A stretch of DNA of 35,597 nucleotides from Porphyromonadaceae bacterium COT-184 OH4590 (lineage in GTDB: Bacteria > Bacteroidota > Bacteroidia > Bacteroidales > Paludibacteraceae). The notes beneath the pieces were generated by a model. The model made no database searches. It was given only the letters and a program-made list of their open reading frames with translations, and was not told the origin of the DNA. Location of the stretch: NCBI GenBank assembly GCA_000768855.1, contig JRAN01000057.1, forward strand, positions 1 through 35,597, in the 5' to 3' direction. Position numbers and translations under genes: made by a program. Shown one piece after another: positions 24,213-31,305 of the stretch (positions within the stretch are counted from its first letter, which is position 1; each line of letters starts with the position of its first letter).

Positions 24213-25056
24213 TCCGATTCTCGAAATAGTCTTCCAGTTTATGTGTTCCGTACGGAGCTGCTTGCATATCCATAGCCATTGCAGTCATAAAAAATTCAAG
24301 AGGACCGTAGGATTTCGAATTGGTAAATGTTCGCAGAAACCTAAGGGTAAACCTGCGTATCCAATCGGGCAGATGTACTATTTTGACCGGTTTCGAACAG
24401 GCTTTCAGTGCCAGCTCTGCAATTTCATTGTGTGAAAACACACGACAACCTCCGATGTCTATCTCCTTTTTACCGTTATGAATGGTTTCGACAATGGCTT
24501 TTGCCAAATCTTCTCCGTGTATCGGATTTATTTTGAATTTGCCGTCTCCGAAAAGGTAAACCCTTCCGCTTTTTGCCATTTTCAGGAAATCACCCATATC
24601 CGAAAAAAATCCGCTCGGTCTGACGATGCAATAATCCAGCCCCGACGATTTTAAGTAATCGCCCAACTTCTCTTTTGCCTCGCATATTTTTAAGTGCTTC
24701 AGCTTCTCTCCGTTCAAAACCGAAACATAAATAAACCTCTTTACTCCGCTCTTTTTAGCTTCATCAATAAGATTTGCATTTGCCTTGTAATCGACATCCA
24801 TATAGGTCAGCCCGTCTTTCTGTCTGGTAATGCCGACCGTGCTGATTACCACCCGAACATCTTTACAAACACCCTTCAAAGTATCGGGGCGAGTAACTTC
24901 TGCCTTCTCGATGATGAGGTTGTCGTCGTCAATTTCTACCTTATCGGGGTTTCGGACAATGATTTTGGTTTTGAACCCTTCGGATAAAAGTTGCCGTGTA
25001 ATATATTTCCCCAAATATCCGGTTGCTCCCGCAACTAAAATCTTATCTTTTGCCAT
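24175..25056 (-). CDS. NAD(P)-binding NmrA/atypical SDR-like protein
   Basis: About 293 aa. Rossmann motif ILVAGATGYLGKY at residues 5-17, then IIVRNPDKVE, VRVVISTVGITRQ and the YVSVLNGEK and IVRPSGFFSDM strands of NmrA-like and complex I assembly-like atypical short-chain dehydrogenases. The start is ATG 25056 (MAKDKILVAGATG); an apparent upstream extension of about 98 residues is only translation through the minisatellite. The C-terminal tail KPQTQHPKPNT comes from the telomere-like repeat. It could be an oxidoreductase or a non-catalytic redox sensor. Confidence 0.82.
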   Translation of the reverse strand: MAKDKILVAGATGYLGKYITRQLLSEGFKTKIIVRNPDKVEIDDDNLIIEKAEVTRPDTLKGVCKDVRVVISTVGITRQKDGLTYMDVDYKANANLIDEAKKSGVKRFIYVSVLNGEKLKHLKICEAKEKLGDYLKSSGLDYCIVRPSGFFSDMGDFLKMAKSGRVYLFGDGKFKINPIHGEDLAKAIVETIHNGKKEIDIGGCRVFSHNEIAELALKACSKPVKIVHLPDWIRRFTLRFLRTFTNSKSYGPLEFFMTAMAMDMQAAPYGTHKLEDYFENRTKPQTQHPKPNT

Positions 25057-25078
25057 TTCTCTGTCTGTCTTGTATATG

Positions 25079-25111
25079 TTAGGTTTTGGGTGTTGGGTTT
25101 TGGGTGTTGGG
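25079..25111. repeat. Telomere-like G/T-rich tract adjoining the minisatellite
   Basis: TTAGGTTTTGGGTG followed by TTGGGTTTTGGGTGTTGG. It runs directly into the minisatellite that begins at 25112. Confidence 0.8.
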
Positions 25112-25365
25112 GGGAACAATTTCCCACATAGGGGAGACCATTTCCCACGTTGGGGGAGCAATTTCCCACGTAGGGGAGACCATTTTCCACGTAGGGGAGA
25201 CAATTTCCCACATAGGGGGAGCAATTTCCCACATAGGGGGAGCAATTTCCCACGTGGGGGAGACCATTTCCCACGTAGGGGAGACAATTTCCCACGTAGG
25301 GGAGACAATTTCCCACGTAGGGGAAACAATTTCCCACATAGGGGGAGCAATTTCCCACGTAGTGT
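25112..25365. repeat. Minisatellite, 21-bp period, 12 units
   Basis: TTTCCCAC (once TTTTCCAC) recurs every 21 bp from 25120 to 25351, giving twelve units of exactly equal length. The core is CCCACGTAGGGGAGACAA; variation is confined to a few positions (GTA/ATA, AGACC/AGACA/GAGCA). Same period and similar layout (pyrimidine CCYAC then a purine run) as the array at 11960-12180. No spacers, hence not CRISPR. It lies between the NAD(P)-binding gene and the array at 25517-32291. Confidence 0.93.
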
Positions 25366-25369
25366 AAGT

Positions 25370-25471
25370 AGTTTTCCATTATTATCATATTTATTCTATT
25401 TTATCGGAGCGGGCATTTCATATTACCGGGCGAACACGTGGGTTCGCCCCTACCCAAAACCTAACACCTAA
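25370..25471. repeat. Composite REP-like element, copy 1
   Basis: Contains TTCCATTATTATCATATTTA, a gap, then the hairpin GGGCGAAC-N6-GTTCGCCC at 25428-25449, followed by CTACCCAAAACCTAACACC. The same order of parts recurs at 32460-32550 and in reduced form at 28843-28875 and 35025-35090. Confidence 0.8.
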
Positions 25472-25516
25472 TCTAATCCTTATCTTTTAATTACATCTGT
25501 TTATTATTATTGATTT

Positions 25517-26092
25517 TCACCAGACGGCAGTGATTACCTCATTCATTGCCTCAATAAGCGAGGTCGCCCCCCGCTCCTGTGCCTTCTGTTGCTGTTTTAC
25601 CGATTCTCTCCGACGCAGTTCCCGAAAAGACTCTATTATATGGTATTCTTTTTCGCCGTTTTGTATTGTGTACTTTATTGCCACAGAACGGGAGCCGGAG
25701 CCCGTACCAAAGATAAACTCGTGAGATATATCTGTGGAAGGGTCGATAAATACCTCTTTCGACTTAAAATAGATAATGGCATGGTCGTCATAAATCTCCA
25801 CTTTCCCCTTGGTGTCCATTAAAAACCGCCACAGTTCGATGGCAGGATATACGGAAAATATCATCGCAGAGGTATAAAGGAGAACAGTAAAGGCAAGAGC
25901 CAATCCCGCGTGTCTCTGCCAAAACAGCGATAATTCGGACGGGTTAATTGCTTCCGTACCGTTTTGCAGTCCGAGAACATTGGCGAGACCTAAGCACAAA
26001 GCAAAACCGACAAGCCAAAACAACCCCACAAGCAGAATCAAACTCAAAGTCGATTCATACCGGTTATATCTGAATTCGATGCTTTTTATCAT
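25517..26092 (-). CDS. Array gene 5: two-TM protein with PH-like domain (module A)
   Basis: About 191 aa starting MIKSIEFRYNRYES; an ATG at 26158 overlapping the previous stop is possible but adds an unlikely hydrophilic tail. Two transmembrane helices (about residues 14-40 and 65-88) are followed by a beta-rich region beginning GKVEIYDDHAIIYFKSK. This matches the GNAKFYDNYVILSCKGK and GVARFYEDYIELYYNE segments of the proteins at 27485-28792 and 29697-30239, so it is a diverged member of the same module, which resembles bacterial PH-like membrane domains. It ends in a charged, possibly coiled stretch (RRRESVKQQQKAQE). Probable immunity or accessory protein of the upstream effector, by position. 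Confidence 0.65.
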   Translation of the reverse strand: MIKSIEFRYNRYESTLSLILLVGLFWLVGFALCLGLANVLGLQNGTEAINPSELSLFWQRHAGLALAFTVLLYTSAMIFSVYPAIELWRFLMDTKGKVEIYDDHAIIYFKSKEVFIDPSTDISHEFIFGTGSGSRSVAIKYTIQNGEKEYHIIESFRELRRRESVKQQQKAQERGATSLIEAMNEVITAVW

Positions 26093-26157
26093 TACACATA
26101 TAATTATTTTATTGCCATCTTGTATATTTATTTTAATACCCGTTTTATAAATCCCCA

Positions 26158-27414
26158 CTACCCGATAGCATTAGCTATCAAAACTCCCAACAGAGTAGGG
26201 GTTAGAGCTATCGTTACCATAACGAGCAAAGGAATCAGCCCTATAGGGGTACCTCTTATTCCTCCTCCCGGTATCAAAAAGAGAATAAAAAAGATAGTAT
26301 CTCTTATTTTATTGGGATTACGCTTTGCATATTCGTCATATTTGTCTTCTATCGATGAGACTATAGGTACAGCCAATAAGGCACGGGGCATAACACCTGC
26401 AAGAATAAGAAACACGCCCGTCAAAAAATTAATATATCCGTTATTCATCAATAATTTGATGCAAATAACAAAAATAAAATCCAGTAGCGATATGGTTGCT
26501 ATGACCTTGTATCGCTTCTTTTCTTTTTTTGTTATGCTTTTCGCAAATACAGCGTTATTGCTTTTCTTAACCTCAATCTTCATCTTGTTTCGCCAGTATG
26601 CTTCACGTTCTTTATTGCCCAAAGCCTCGTAATGGTTGGCAGGATTTTCGGCAAAGCTGCTATCTATCTCGCAGGCTTGCTCATAGAGGGCTTCCGCCTC
26701 GCTGTCTCTGCCTGTCATAAACAGCATTTCGGCATACATCGTCAGGGCTTCCGGATTGTCGGGCTGCTCCTCTAATGCCTGTCGGTAAAGAGATTCGGCT
26801 TTGGCATAATCATTCTCTTCAAGCCAGAAGTTTGTTGCTGAGTGTACAAGTTTGTCGGATTTGGCTTGGTCTCTATTATATCTGACTTTTTTACGTACCG
26901 CCTCCTCTCTCTTTACATTTTTATAACAGGGATTTTTTTGTAATCTTTTATCCAATTTATTGGTGATTAGTAAGATTATTATTCCCAAAACAATAAAGAA
27001 TCCTACTATCTTTATTATTAATAAACATATTCCTCCGACAGCAGTACTTGAAACGACATTCGGGAAACCAATCTCTTTATCGTCAATTCTACTAATGGCA
27101 ATATGATAAACATCCTTTTTGTATGCTTTTATGATATAAAATTCGACTTGGCTACCTTCCGACAAATCATATTTCACATATTTTTGAATGTATGTATGCT
27201 TATCGCCTTTTATTGCAAGCATATAATCATATCCGGCATGCTCTCCGTCACTATACCTGTCTCTCTTCTCTACAGAGGCGACAATTCCGCTGATTTTTTC
27301 GCCGGTATGGATTTTAACACTATAATATATCAAATACAGCAATGACAGAGAGACAATCAAAGTCATAACTTTGATATATCTCAGGAAACTGTCTGTCCCA
27401 AACAATTTATTCAT
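26158..27414 (-). CDS. Array gene 4: TM-beta-TM + TPR + four-TM protein (modules B-C-D)
   Basis: 418 aa. Residues 1-170: a transmembrane helix (15-35), a beta domain (GEKISGIVASVEKRDRYSD, DUF3592-like in layout) and a second helix (135-160). Residues about 195-285: TPR-like repeats (YAKAESLYRQALEEQPDNP, DSEAEALYEQACEIDSSF). Residues 305-418: four hydrophobic helices beginning LLDFIFVICIKLLMNNG and ending PTLLGVLIANAIG. The TPR part is nearly identical in DNA to that of the next gene upstream, and module D is its paralogue, while module B resembles that of array gene 2. Just before the start codon lies a copy of the effector's last 15 codons. Confidence 0.68.
   Translation of the reverse strand: MNKLFGTDSFLRYIKVMTLIVSLSLLYLIYYSVKIHTGEKISGIVASVEKRDRYSDGEHAGYDYMLAIKGDKHTYIQKYVKYDLSEGSQVEFYIIKAYKKDVYHIAISRIDDKEIGFPNVVSSTAVGGICLLIIKIVGFFIVLGIIILLITNKLDKRLQKNPCYKNVKREEAVRKKVRYNRDQAKSDKLVHSATNFWLEENDYAKAESLYRQALEEQPDNPEALTMYAEMLFMTGRDSEAEALYEQACEIDSSFAENPANHYEALGNKEREAYWRNKMKIEVKKSNNAVFAKSITKKEKKRYKVIATISLLDFIFVICIKLLMNNGYINFLTGVFLILAGVMPRALLAVPIVSSIEDKYDEYAKRNPNKIRDTIFFILFLIPGGGIRGTPIGLIPLLVMVTIALTPTLLGVLIANAIG
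26511..26810 (-). repeat. 300-bp near-identical TPR-coding repeat, copy 1
   Basis: Matches 27883-28182 at a constant offset of 1372 bp with only about ten differences and no gaps that I can see, mostly synonymous. It covers the TPR module and the linker KKSNNAVFAKSITKKEKKR. Flanking parts of the two genes are far more diverged, which points to recent duplication or gene conversion confined to this segment. Confidence 0.88.
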
Positions 27415-27420
27415 AATATT

Positions 27421-27471
27421 CTTTATATTTGTTTCTCATAAATACCGATATTGGCTATCGCTGTGGATTCA
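27421..27471 (-). pseudogene. Effector 3'-end remnant ahead of array gene 4
   Basis: Minus-strand translation ESTAIANIGIYEKQI and stop, identical to the last 15 residues of the effector at 30223-31305. It is followed by ATGAGAAACAAATATAAAG, the start of the module-A genes, but this copy runs into a stop after ten codons (MRNKYKEYYE), and array gene 4 begins from its own ATG at 27414. Confidence 0.85.
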
Positions 27472-27484
27472 TTAAAAAAATAAC

Positions 27485-28792
27485 TTATATCCCCGAACAT
27501 ATCCCATTGCCTAAAATGGCGTTTGAAACCATAAGCCCCAACAAAGTAGGTACACAGGATATTACTATCAAAACAAACATAGGAACTATACCCGCCCCTC
27601 TCATTCCTATGCCGAAAATAAGAGTAAAAATGAAATCTCTTATAATATTGTGTTTATATTTCGCTATAAACCCGTAACTCCAATCAACTATTACGGAAAG
27701 TATATAACAAGCCATTATACCACAGGGTATAATACCCGAAACAATAAGAATCACTCCCGTAAAAAAATCAACACTTCCATTATTCATCAATAGTTTAACG
27801 GAAACGACAAAAATAAAATCCAGCAAACATATAATAGACACAATCTTGTATCGCTTCTTTTCTATGATAGACACAATTTTGTGTCGCTTCTTTTCTTTTT
27901 TTGTTATGCTTTTCGCAAATACAGTGTTATTGCTTTTCTTAACCTCAATCTTCATCTTGTTTCGCCAGTATGCTTCACGTTCTTTATTGCCCAATGCCTC
28001 GTAATGGTTGGCAGGGTTTTCGGCAAAGCTGCTATCTATCTCGCAGGCTTGCTCGTACAGGGCTTCCGCCTCGCTGTCTCTGCCCGTCATAAACAGCATT
28101 TCGGCATACATCGTCAGGGCTTCCGGATTGTCGGGCTGCTCCTCTAATGCCTGTCGGTAAAGGGCTTCGGCTTTGGCATAATCCGGCTCTTTTGCATTTA
28201 ACCAATAATCGTTAGCATACTCTGTCAATGTACCGACTTCTGTATTCGGGCTTATTTCATGCTGCTTTCTTATCCTGCTTTTGAGCTCATCTGCCATTAT
28301 CGCCAAGCTGAAATTCCACCAATGTTCGTTTTTTTGTTCCTCTTTGTGTGCTCCCCACAGTTTTATCTTGCCGATGTTCGTGATTATAGAAACATAAACA
28401 TTTCGTTTAGTGTATACTCCCAAACTTTCTATTTTTACATCGTTTATCTGGGAGTAATATATTTTTCTTACTTTACCTTTGCAGGATAGAATAACGTAAT
28501 TGTCGTAAAATTTGGCATTTCCTTTTCTGCACGAAATATAATCCGGAATCCTTACCCAGAAACGCATTGAGTAAAGAATAGCGAAAAATATAACCCCCAC
28601 CACAAATATGAAAACAATATTATCCTCATAAATCATTTCGTCTATACCTGTTACCGTGCATATCCAATAAGTCAACCACATACTTACTGCAAATGCCGGC
28701 AATACAAAAAGAGGGAACAATATTGCATAAAGAAGTATTCTGGAATACTGAAAATCAAACTCTTTTTCCATATCTTTATATTTGTTTCTCAT
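27485..28792 (-). CDS. Array gene 3: PH-like + TPR + four-TM protein (modules A-C-D)
   Basis: 435 aa. Residues 1-185: MRNKYKDMEKEFDFQY, two transmembrane helices (15-45, 50-72), then the PH-like beta domain (GNAKFYDNYVILSCKGKV, KIYYSQINDVKIES). Residues about 200-290: TPR-like repeats nearly identical to array gene 4. Residues 325-430: four transmembrane helices paralogous to those of gene 4. A 33-bp tandem duplication lies between C and D, giving KKRHKIVSIIEKKRYKIVSI. Its start lies inside a copy of the effector's terminal codons. Likely inner-membrane protein with cytoplasmic TPR; immunity or adaptor role inferred from the locus. Confidence 0.7.
   Translation of the reverse strand: MRNKYKDMEKEFDFQYSRILLYAILFPLFVLPAFAVSMWLTYWICTVTGIDEMIYEDNIVFIFVVGVIFFAILYSMRFWVRIPDYISCRKGNAKFYDNYVILSCKGKVRKIYYSQINDVKIESLGVYTKRNVYVSIITNIGKIKLWGAHKEEQKNEHWWNFSLAIMADELKSRIRKQHEISPNTEVGTLTEYANDYWLNAKEPDYAKAEALYRQALEEQPDNPEALTMYAEMLFMTGRDSEAEALYEQACEIDSSFAENPANHYEALGNKEREAYWRNKMKIEVKKSNNTVFAKSITKKEKKRHKIVSIIEKKRYKIVSIICLLDFIFVVSVKLLMNNGSVDFFTGVILIVSGIIPCGIMACYILSVIVDWSYGFIAKYKHNIIRDFIFTLIFGIGMRGAGIVPMFVLIVISCVPTLLGLMVSNAILGNGICSGI
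27833..27896 (-). repeat. 33-bp in-frame tandem duplication inside array gene 3
   Basis: Two adjacent copies (each containing a GATAGACACAAT...TCGCTTCTTTTC core) encode KIVSIIEKKRYKIVSI. Array gene 4 has a single copy at the matching place. In frame, so the protein stays intact but the linker before module D is 11 residues longer. Confidence 0.75.
27883..28182 (-). repeat. 300-bp near-identical TPR-coding repeat, copy 2
   Basis: Partner of 26511-26810 (offset 1372 bp throughout). Differences are single substitutions such as GCCCAAAGCC/GCCCAATGCC and CTCATAGAG/CTCGTACAG. Confidence 0.88.
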
Positions 28793-28830
28793 AAATACCT
28801 ATATTGGCTATCGCTGTGGACTCGGCATCT
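28745..28830 (-). repeat. 86-bp duplicate of the effector end / immunity start junction
   Basis: Identical to 30192-30277 except for a handful of substitutions. On the minus strand it encodes DAESTAIANIGIYEKQI and stop (ending at 28776), overlapped by ATG 28792 of array gene 3, and the shared N-terminus MRNKYKDMEKE. The rest of the effector is absent upstream: the sequence passes into a REP-like hairpin at 28843-28864. Confidence 0.9.
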
Positions 28831-28842
28831 CTTCCATTTATC

Positions 28843-28875
28843 GGGCGAACACGTGGGTTCGCTCCTATGTACCCA
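28843..28875. repeat. REP-like hairpin, copy 2 (degenerate)
   Basis: GGGCGAAC-N6-GTTCGCTC (one mismatch) followed by CTATGTACCCAATACC. It lies between array gene 2 and the effector remnant in front of array gene 3. Confidence 0.75.
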
Positions 28876-28881
28876 ATACCT

Positions 28882-29694
28882 TTATTTCACTTTTGCTCTC
28901 CAATATTTTGCAAGTTCACTGTTTTCGTCAAGGGCTTCATAATGGTTTGCGACAATTTCGGCTACGCTTTTATCTTTTTTGTATGCCCGCTTATACAATG
29001 CGTTCGCCTCGTCATCACGATTTAAACTAAGTAGCATTTCGGCATACATCATAATAGCTTCTAAATTGTTAGGATTTCGTTTAATGGCTTTTCTGTACAA
29101 AGTTTCGGCTCGGACGGGTTCATCTTTTTCAAGCCACAAATCTGTCGCTTCATACATATATAAATATCCTTTTTCAATCCTTTTTAATATAAATAAAAAA
29201 GCAAGAGCACCCCATAATATAGCAATAAAGAATAATATCCTGTATATAGATGATTGAGCAAACTTCGAAATAAGGAAACTATCGGAAGGAGAAATTATTT
29301 CTACTCCATTTACCGTCATGCCCAAGCACAATAGTGCATTACCTAAACGAGTCTTTATTTCAATTTTATTTGTCGGTGTATAAAATGAAACCGTATCTCC
29401 AATGGATATTATCGAATTGTTAGTCGGGTATTTTCTTGCAATTCGACTGTAAATTAGTTTTGGCAACAAGCCTCTTTGTACGTTCCCTTGTAGTACATAG
29501 ATATTTTTATCATTTTGTATCAAAAAAGAATAGTCATCTTCTTTTTTTGATACGGATTCAACCACTCCGCAATGCAATTCCTTATTACGAATTGCTTCAT
29601 TACGTTTTGAAACAAAAATACATGTGAAAACAACAACACACAATAGTGATATTGCCCCTGCTAATTTTAAATTATTTTTAAATGTAAATTTCAT
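28882..29694 (-). CDS. Array gene 2: TM-beta-TM + TPR protein (modules B-C)
   Basis: 270 aa. A transmembrane helix (about 12-30), a beta domain (HCGVVESVSKKEDDYSFLIQ onward, DUF3592-like layout), a second helix near 148-168, then TPR-like repeats (PVRAETLYRKAIKRNPNNLE, DDEANALYKRAYKKDKSV) ending HYEALDENSELAKYWRAKVK. The TPR part is homologous to that of array genes 3 and 4 but much more diverged, and there is no module D. Starts 2 bp after the stop of array gene 1. Confidence 0.7.
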   Translation of the reverse strand: MKFTFKNNLKLAGAISLLCVVVFTCIFVSKRNEAIRNKELHCGVVESVSKKEDDYSFLIQNDKNIYVLQGNVQRGLLPKLIYSRIARKYPTNNSIISIGDTVSFYTPTNKIEIKTRLGNALLCLGMTVNGVEIISPSDSFLISKFAQSSIYRILFFIAILWGALAFLFILKRIEKGYLYMYEATDLWLEKDEPVRAETLYRKAIKRNPNNLEAIMMYAEMLLSLNRDDEANALYKRAYKKDKSVAEIVANHYEALDENSELAKYWRAKVK

Positions 29695-29696
29695 TT

Positions 29697-30239
29697 CTAA
29701 ACCCTTTGCTCATATATCTTTATCCTGCTTTCGAGCTCTCTTGCCATTATTGTCAGGCTAAAATGCTCTATACTATAATTGTGTTGTTTTTTATAACTTT
29801 CTTCTTTACGTGCCGAATGAAAACTTATCTTATCGTTATTTGTGATAATAGTAACCTTGCTATTTTTAACTTGCCCCATATTTCCAACATTTTCTATTTT
29901 TATATTTTCTATCTCCGAATAGAATATTTTCTTGCTGTTTTCATTATAATACAATTCGATATAATCTTCATAAAATCTTGCTACTCCTTTTCTATATGTA
30001 AATAATCCGGGCATTCTCATAACAACTGCTCCTATAATAAGAAAAACAACAATCATTAACGGCCATATTACGCTTTTATGAGTTAAAACAAAAGGGATGT
30101 GCTTGACTGCATAGCTATAAAATGAGAAAGCCAGCAAGACCAAACTAAAAAAAATCAATATATAAACAATAATATATATTATGATATTCTCATACTGAAA
30201 ATCAAGCTCTTTTTCCATATCTTTATATTTGTTTCTCAT
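29697..30239 (-). CDS. Array gene 1: two-TM PH-like protein, putative immunity (module A)
   Basis: 180 aa: MRNKYKDMEKELDFQY, two transmembrane helices (about 18-42 and 52-72), then a PH-like beta domain (GVARFYEDYIELYYNENSKK, IFYSEIENIKIENVG) and a terminal helix (LTIMARELESRIKIYEQ). It is the first gene after the effector and its start overlaps the last 17 bp of the effector gene, the arrangement expected for a cognate immunity protein. Membrane location suggests the toxin acts at the inner membrane. Family not named; immunity is inference. Confidence 0.7.
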   Translation of the reverse strand: MRNKYKDMEKELDFQYENIIIYIIVYILIFFSLVLLAFSFYSYAVKHIPFVLTHKSVIWPLMIVVFLIIGAVVMRMPGLFTYRKGVARFYEDYIELYYNENSKKIFYSEIENIKIENVGNMGQVKNSKVTIITNNDKISFHSARKEESYKKQHNYSIEHFSLTIMARELESRIKIYEQRV

Positions 30240-31305
30240 AAATACCTATATTGGCTATCGCTGTGGATTCAGCATCTTCTCGCCACTCTTCCAAACCTTT
30301 TGCCATACATTTATATATTGTTTTGCCTATTGTATTTCCTAGAAAATCCAAACCAAGAACAGACAATGCTGTTTTTGAATTTTTCTTTGCTGTTTTTTTA
30401 TCTGCCCAAGCTCCTTTCATGTATCTACTTTTTAGTTGATTCAACTCTTTGCCTGACATCCCTTTGTAATATGAAGGATCTGCTTTTATTTTTATCCAAG
30501 AAGACTTCATGACATTACCTTTTGCCATTTGTACATCTTTTATCATACTTGCATTATCAATAACTCCTTCTATTTCTATATTAGGAGAATAATTACTATT
30601 TGTATTGCTTAAGACATCAGATATCCTATCTTCTGCGTAATCTTTACCTATTGATATCATTGTGCCTCCTCCTAATTGAATGACATTGGCTACTGTTAGC
30701 CCATTTGTCAGCAACCCTCCAATATATTTGAAAATACCAGGTATTGAATAACCTAGTAAGGCATGTTTAAATATTCTTAAAACATTCTGTGTCGCATAAA
30801 TCTCTGCCGTTTTATTTGCGACATCTTTGTCATAGAATATTTGTATTGCACCTGGTGTTGTTAACAATGGCAGTGGTGGTGTACAAATCAACTTAGAGCT
30901 TCCGATGATGGCAAATTTGCCGTCGATTATAATATTGGGATGAAATTTGTCCCATACGGCACTTTCGAGGCAATAGCGGCATACGGCACCTCCTAAGCCG
31001 TAAGAGGCAATTACTCCCACTAATGTTGCTACTAATATCCCGGCAATAACAGCTCCTGTTCCAAAAGAAGCTATAGACATTGCTAATATTCCGACTATAA
31101 CTCCTATAACAAAAGCTACGAGTATGCCCGCATAGACGCATTTGAAGTCTGTCGGTTTGTCGAGATAGGTGGCGATGTAGTGCCTTTTGGCGTTGCACAT
31201 TTTGTTTTGCGATGTTACGACCATTGTACCGGTCTGCAGTCCGTTGGTACATACGGGATAGACTTCTTTTTCGGGCACTAAGGGCGTCGATGATAAACTG
31301 TTCAT
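30223..31305 (-). CDS. PAAR-like transmembrane protein, putative injected effector
   Basis: 360 aa. The first 50 residues (VYPVCTNGLQTGTMVVTSQ) and a later block (NIIIDGKFAIIGSSKLICTP, then PLLTTPGAIQIF) resemble PAAR-like (DUF4280-type) spike-tip proteins, here split by two strongly hydrophobic Gly/Ala-rich helices (about 58-82 and 84-110). Residues 160-360 match nothing I know; another hydrophobic stretch lies near 185-215. PAAR proteins cap T6SS or eCIS spikes and carry toxins, and those with transmembrane segments usually need a dedicated chaperone and a membrane immunity protein, both of which have candidates on either side. The C-terminal half is clearly more AT-rich than the N-terminal part, as in polymorphic toxins. 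It overlaps the preceding gene by 4 bp. No secretion machinery lies in the window. Confidence 0.55.
   Translation of the reverse strand: MNSLSSTPLVPEKEVYPVCTNGLQTGTMVVTSQNKMCNAKRHYIATYLDKPTDFKCVYAGILVAFVIGVIVGILAMSIASFGTGAVIAGILVATLVGVIASYGLGGAVCRYCLESAVWDKFHPNIIIDGKFAIIGSSKLICTPPLPLLTTPGAIQIFYDKDVANKTAEIYATQNVLRIFKHALLGYSIPGIFKYIGGLLTNGLTVANVIQLGGGTMISIGKDYAEDRISDVLSNTNSNYSPNIEIEGVIDNASMIKDVQMAKGNVMKSSWIKIKADPSYYKGMSGKELNQLKSRYMKGAWADKKTAKKNSKTALSVLGLDFLGNTIGKTIYKCMAKGLEEWREDAESTAIANIGIYEKQI

Noticed and set aside
25057-25350. N-terminal extension of the NAD(P)-binding protein by about 98 residues
   Set aside because: It runs through the minisatellite. The Rossmann motif starts right after ATG 25056, the natural start.
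25112-25365. CRISPR-like array
   Set aside because: Units are contiguous 21-mers with no unique spacers, and no cas genes are present. The same holds for 11960-12180.
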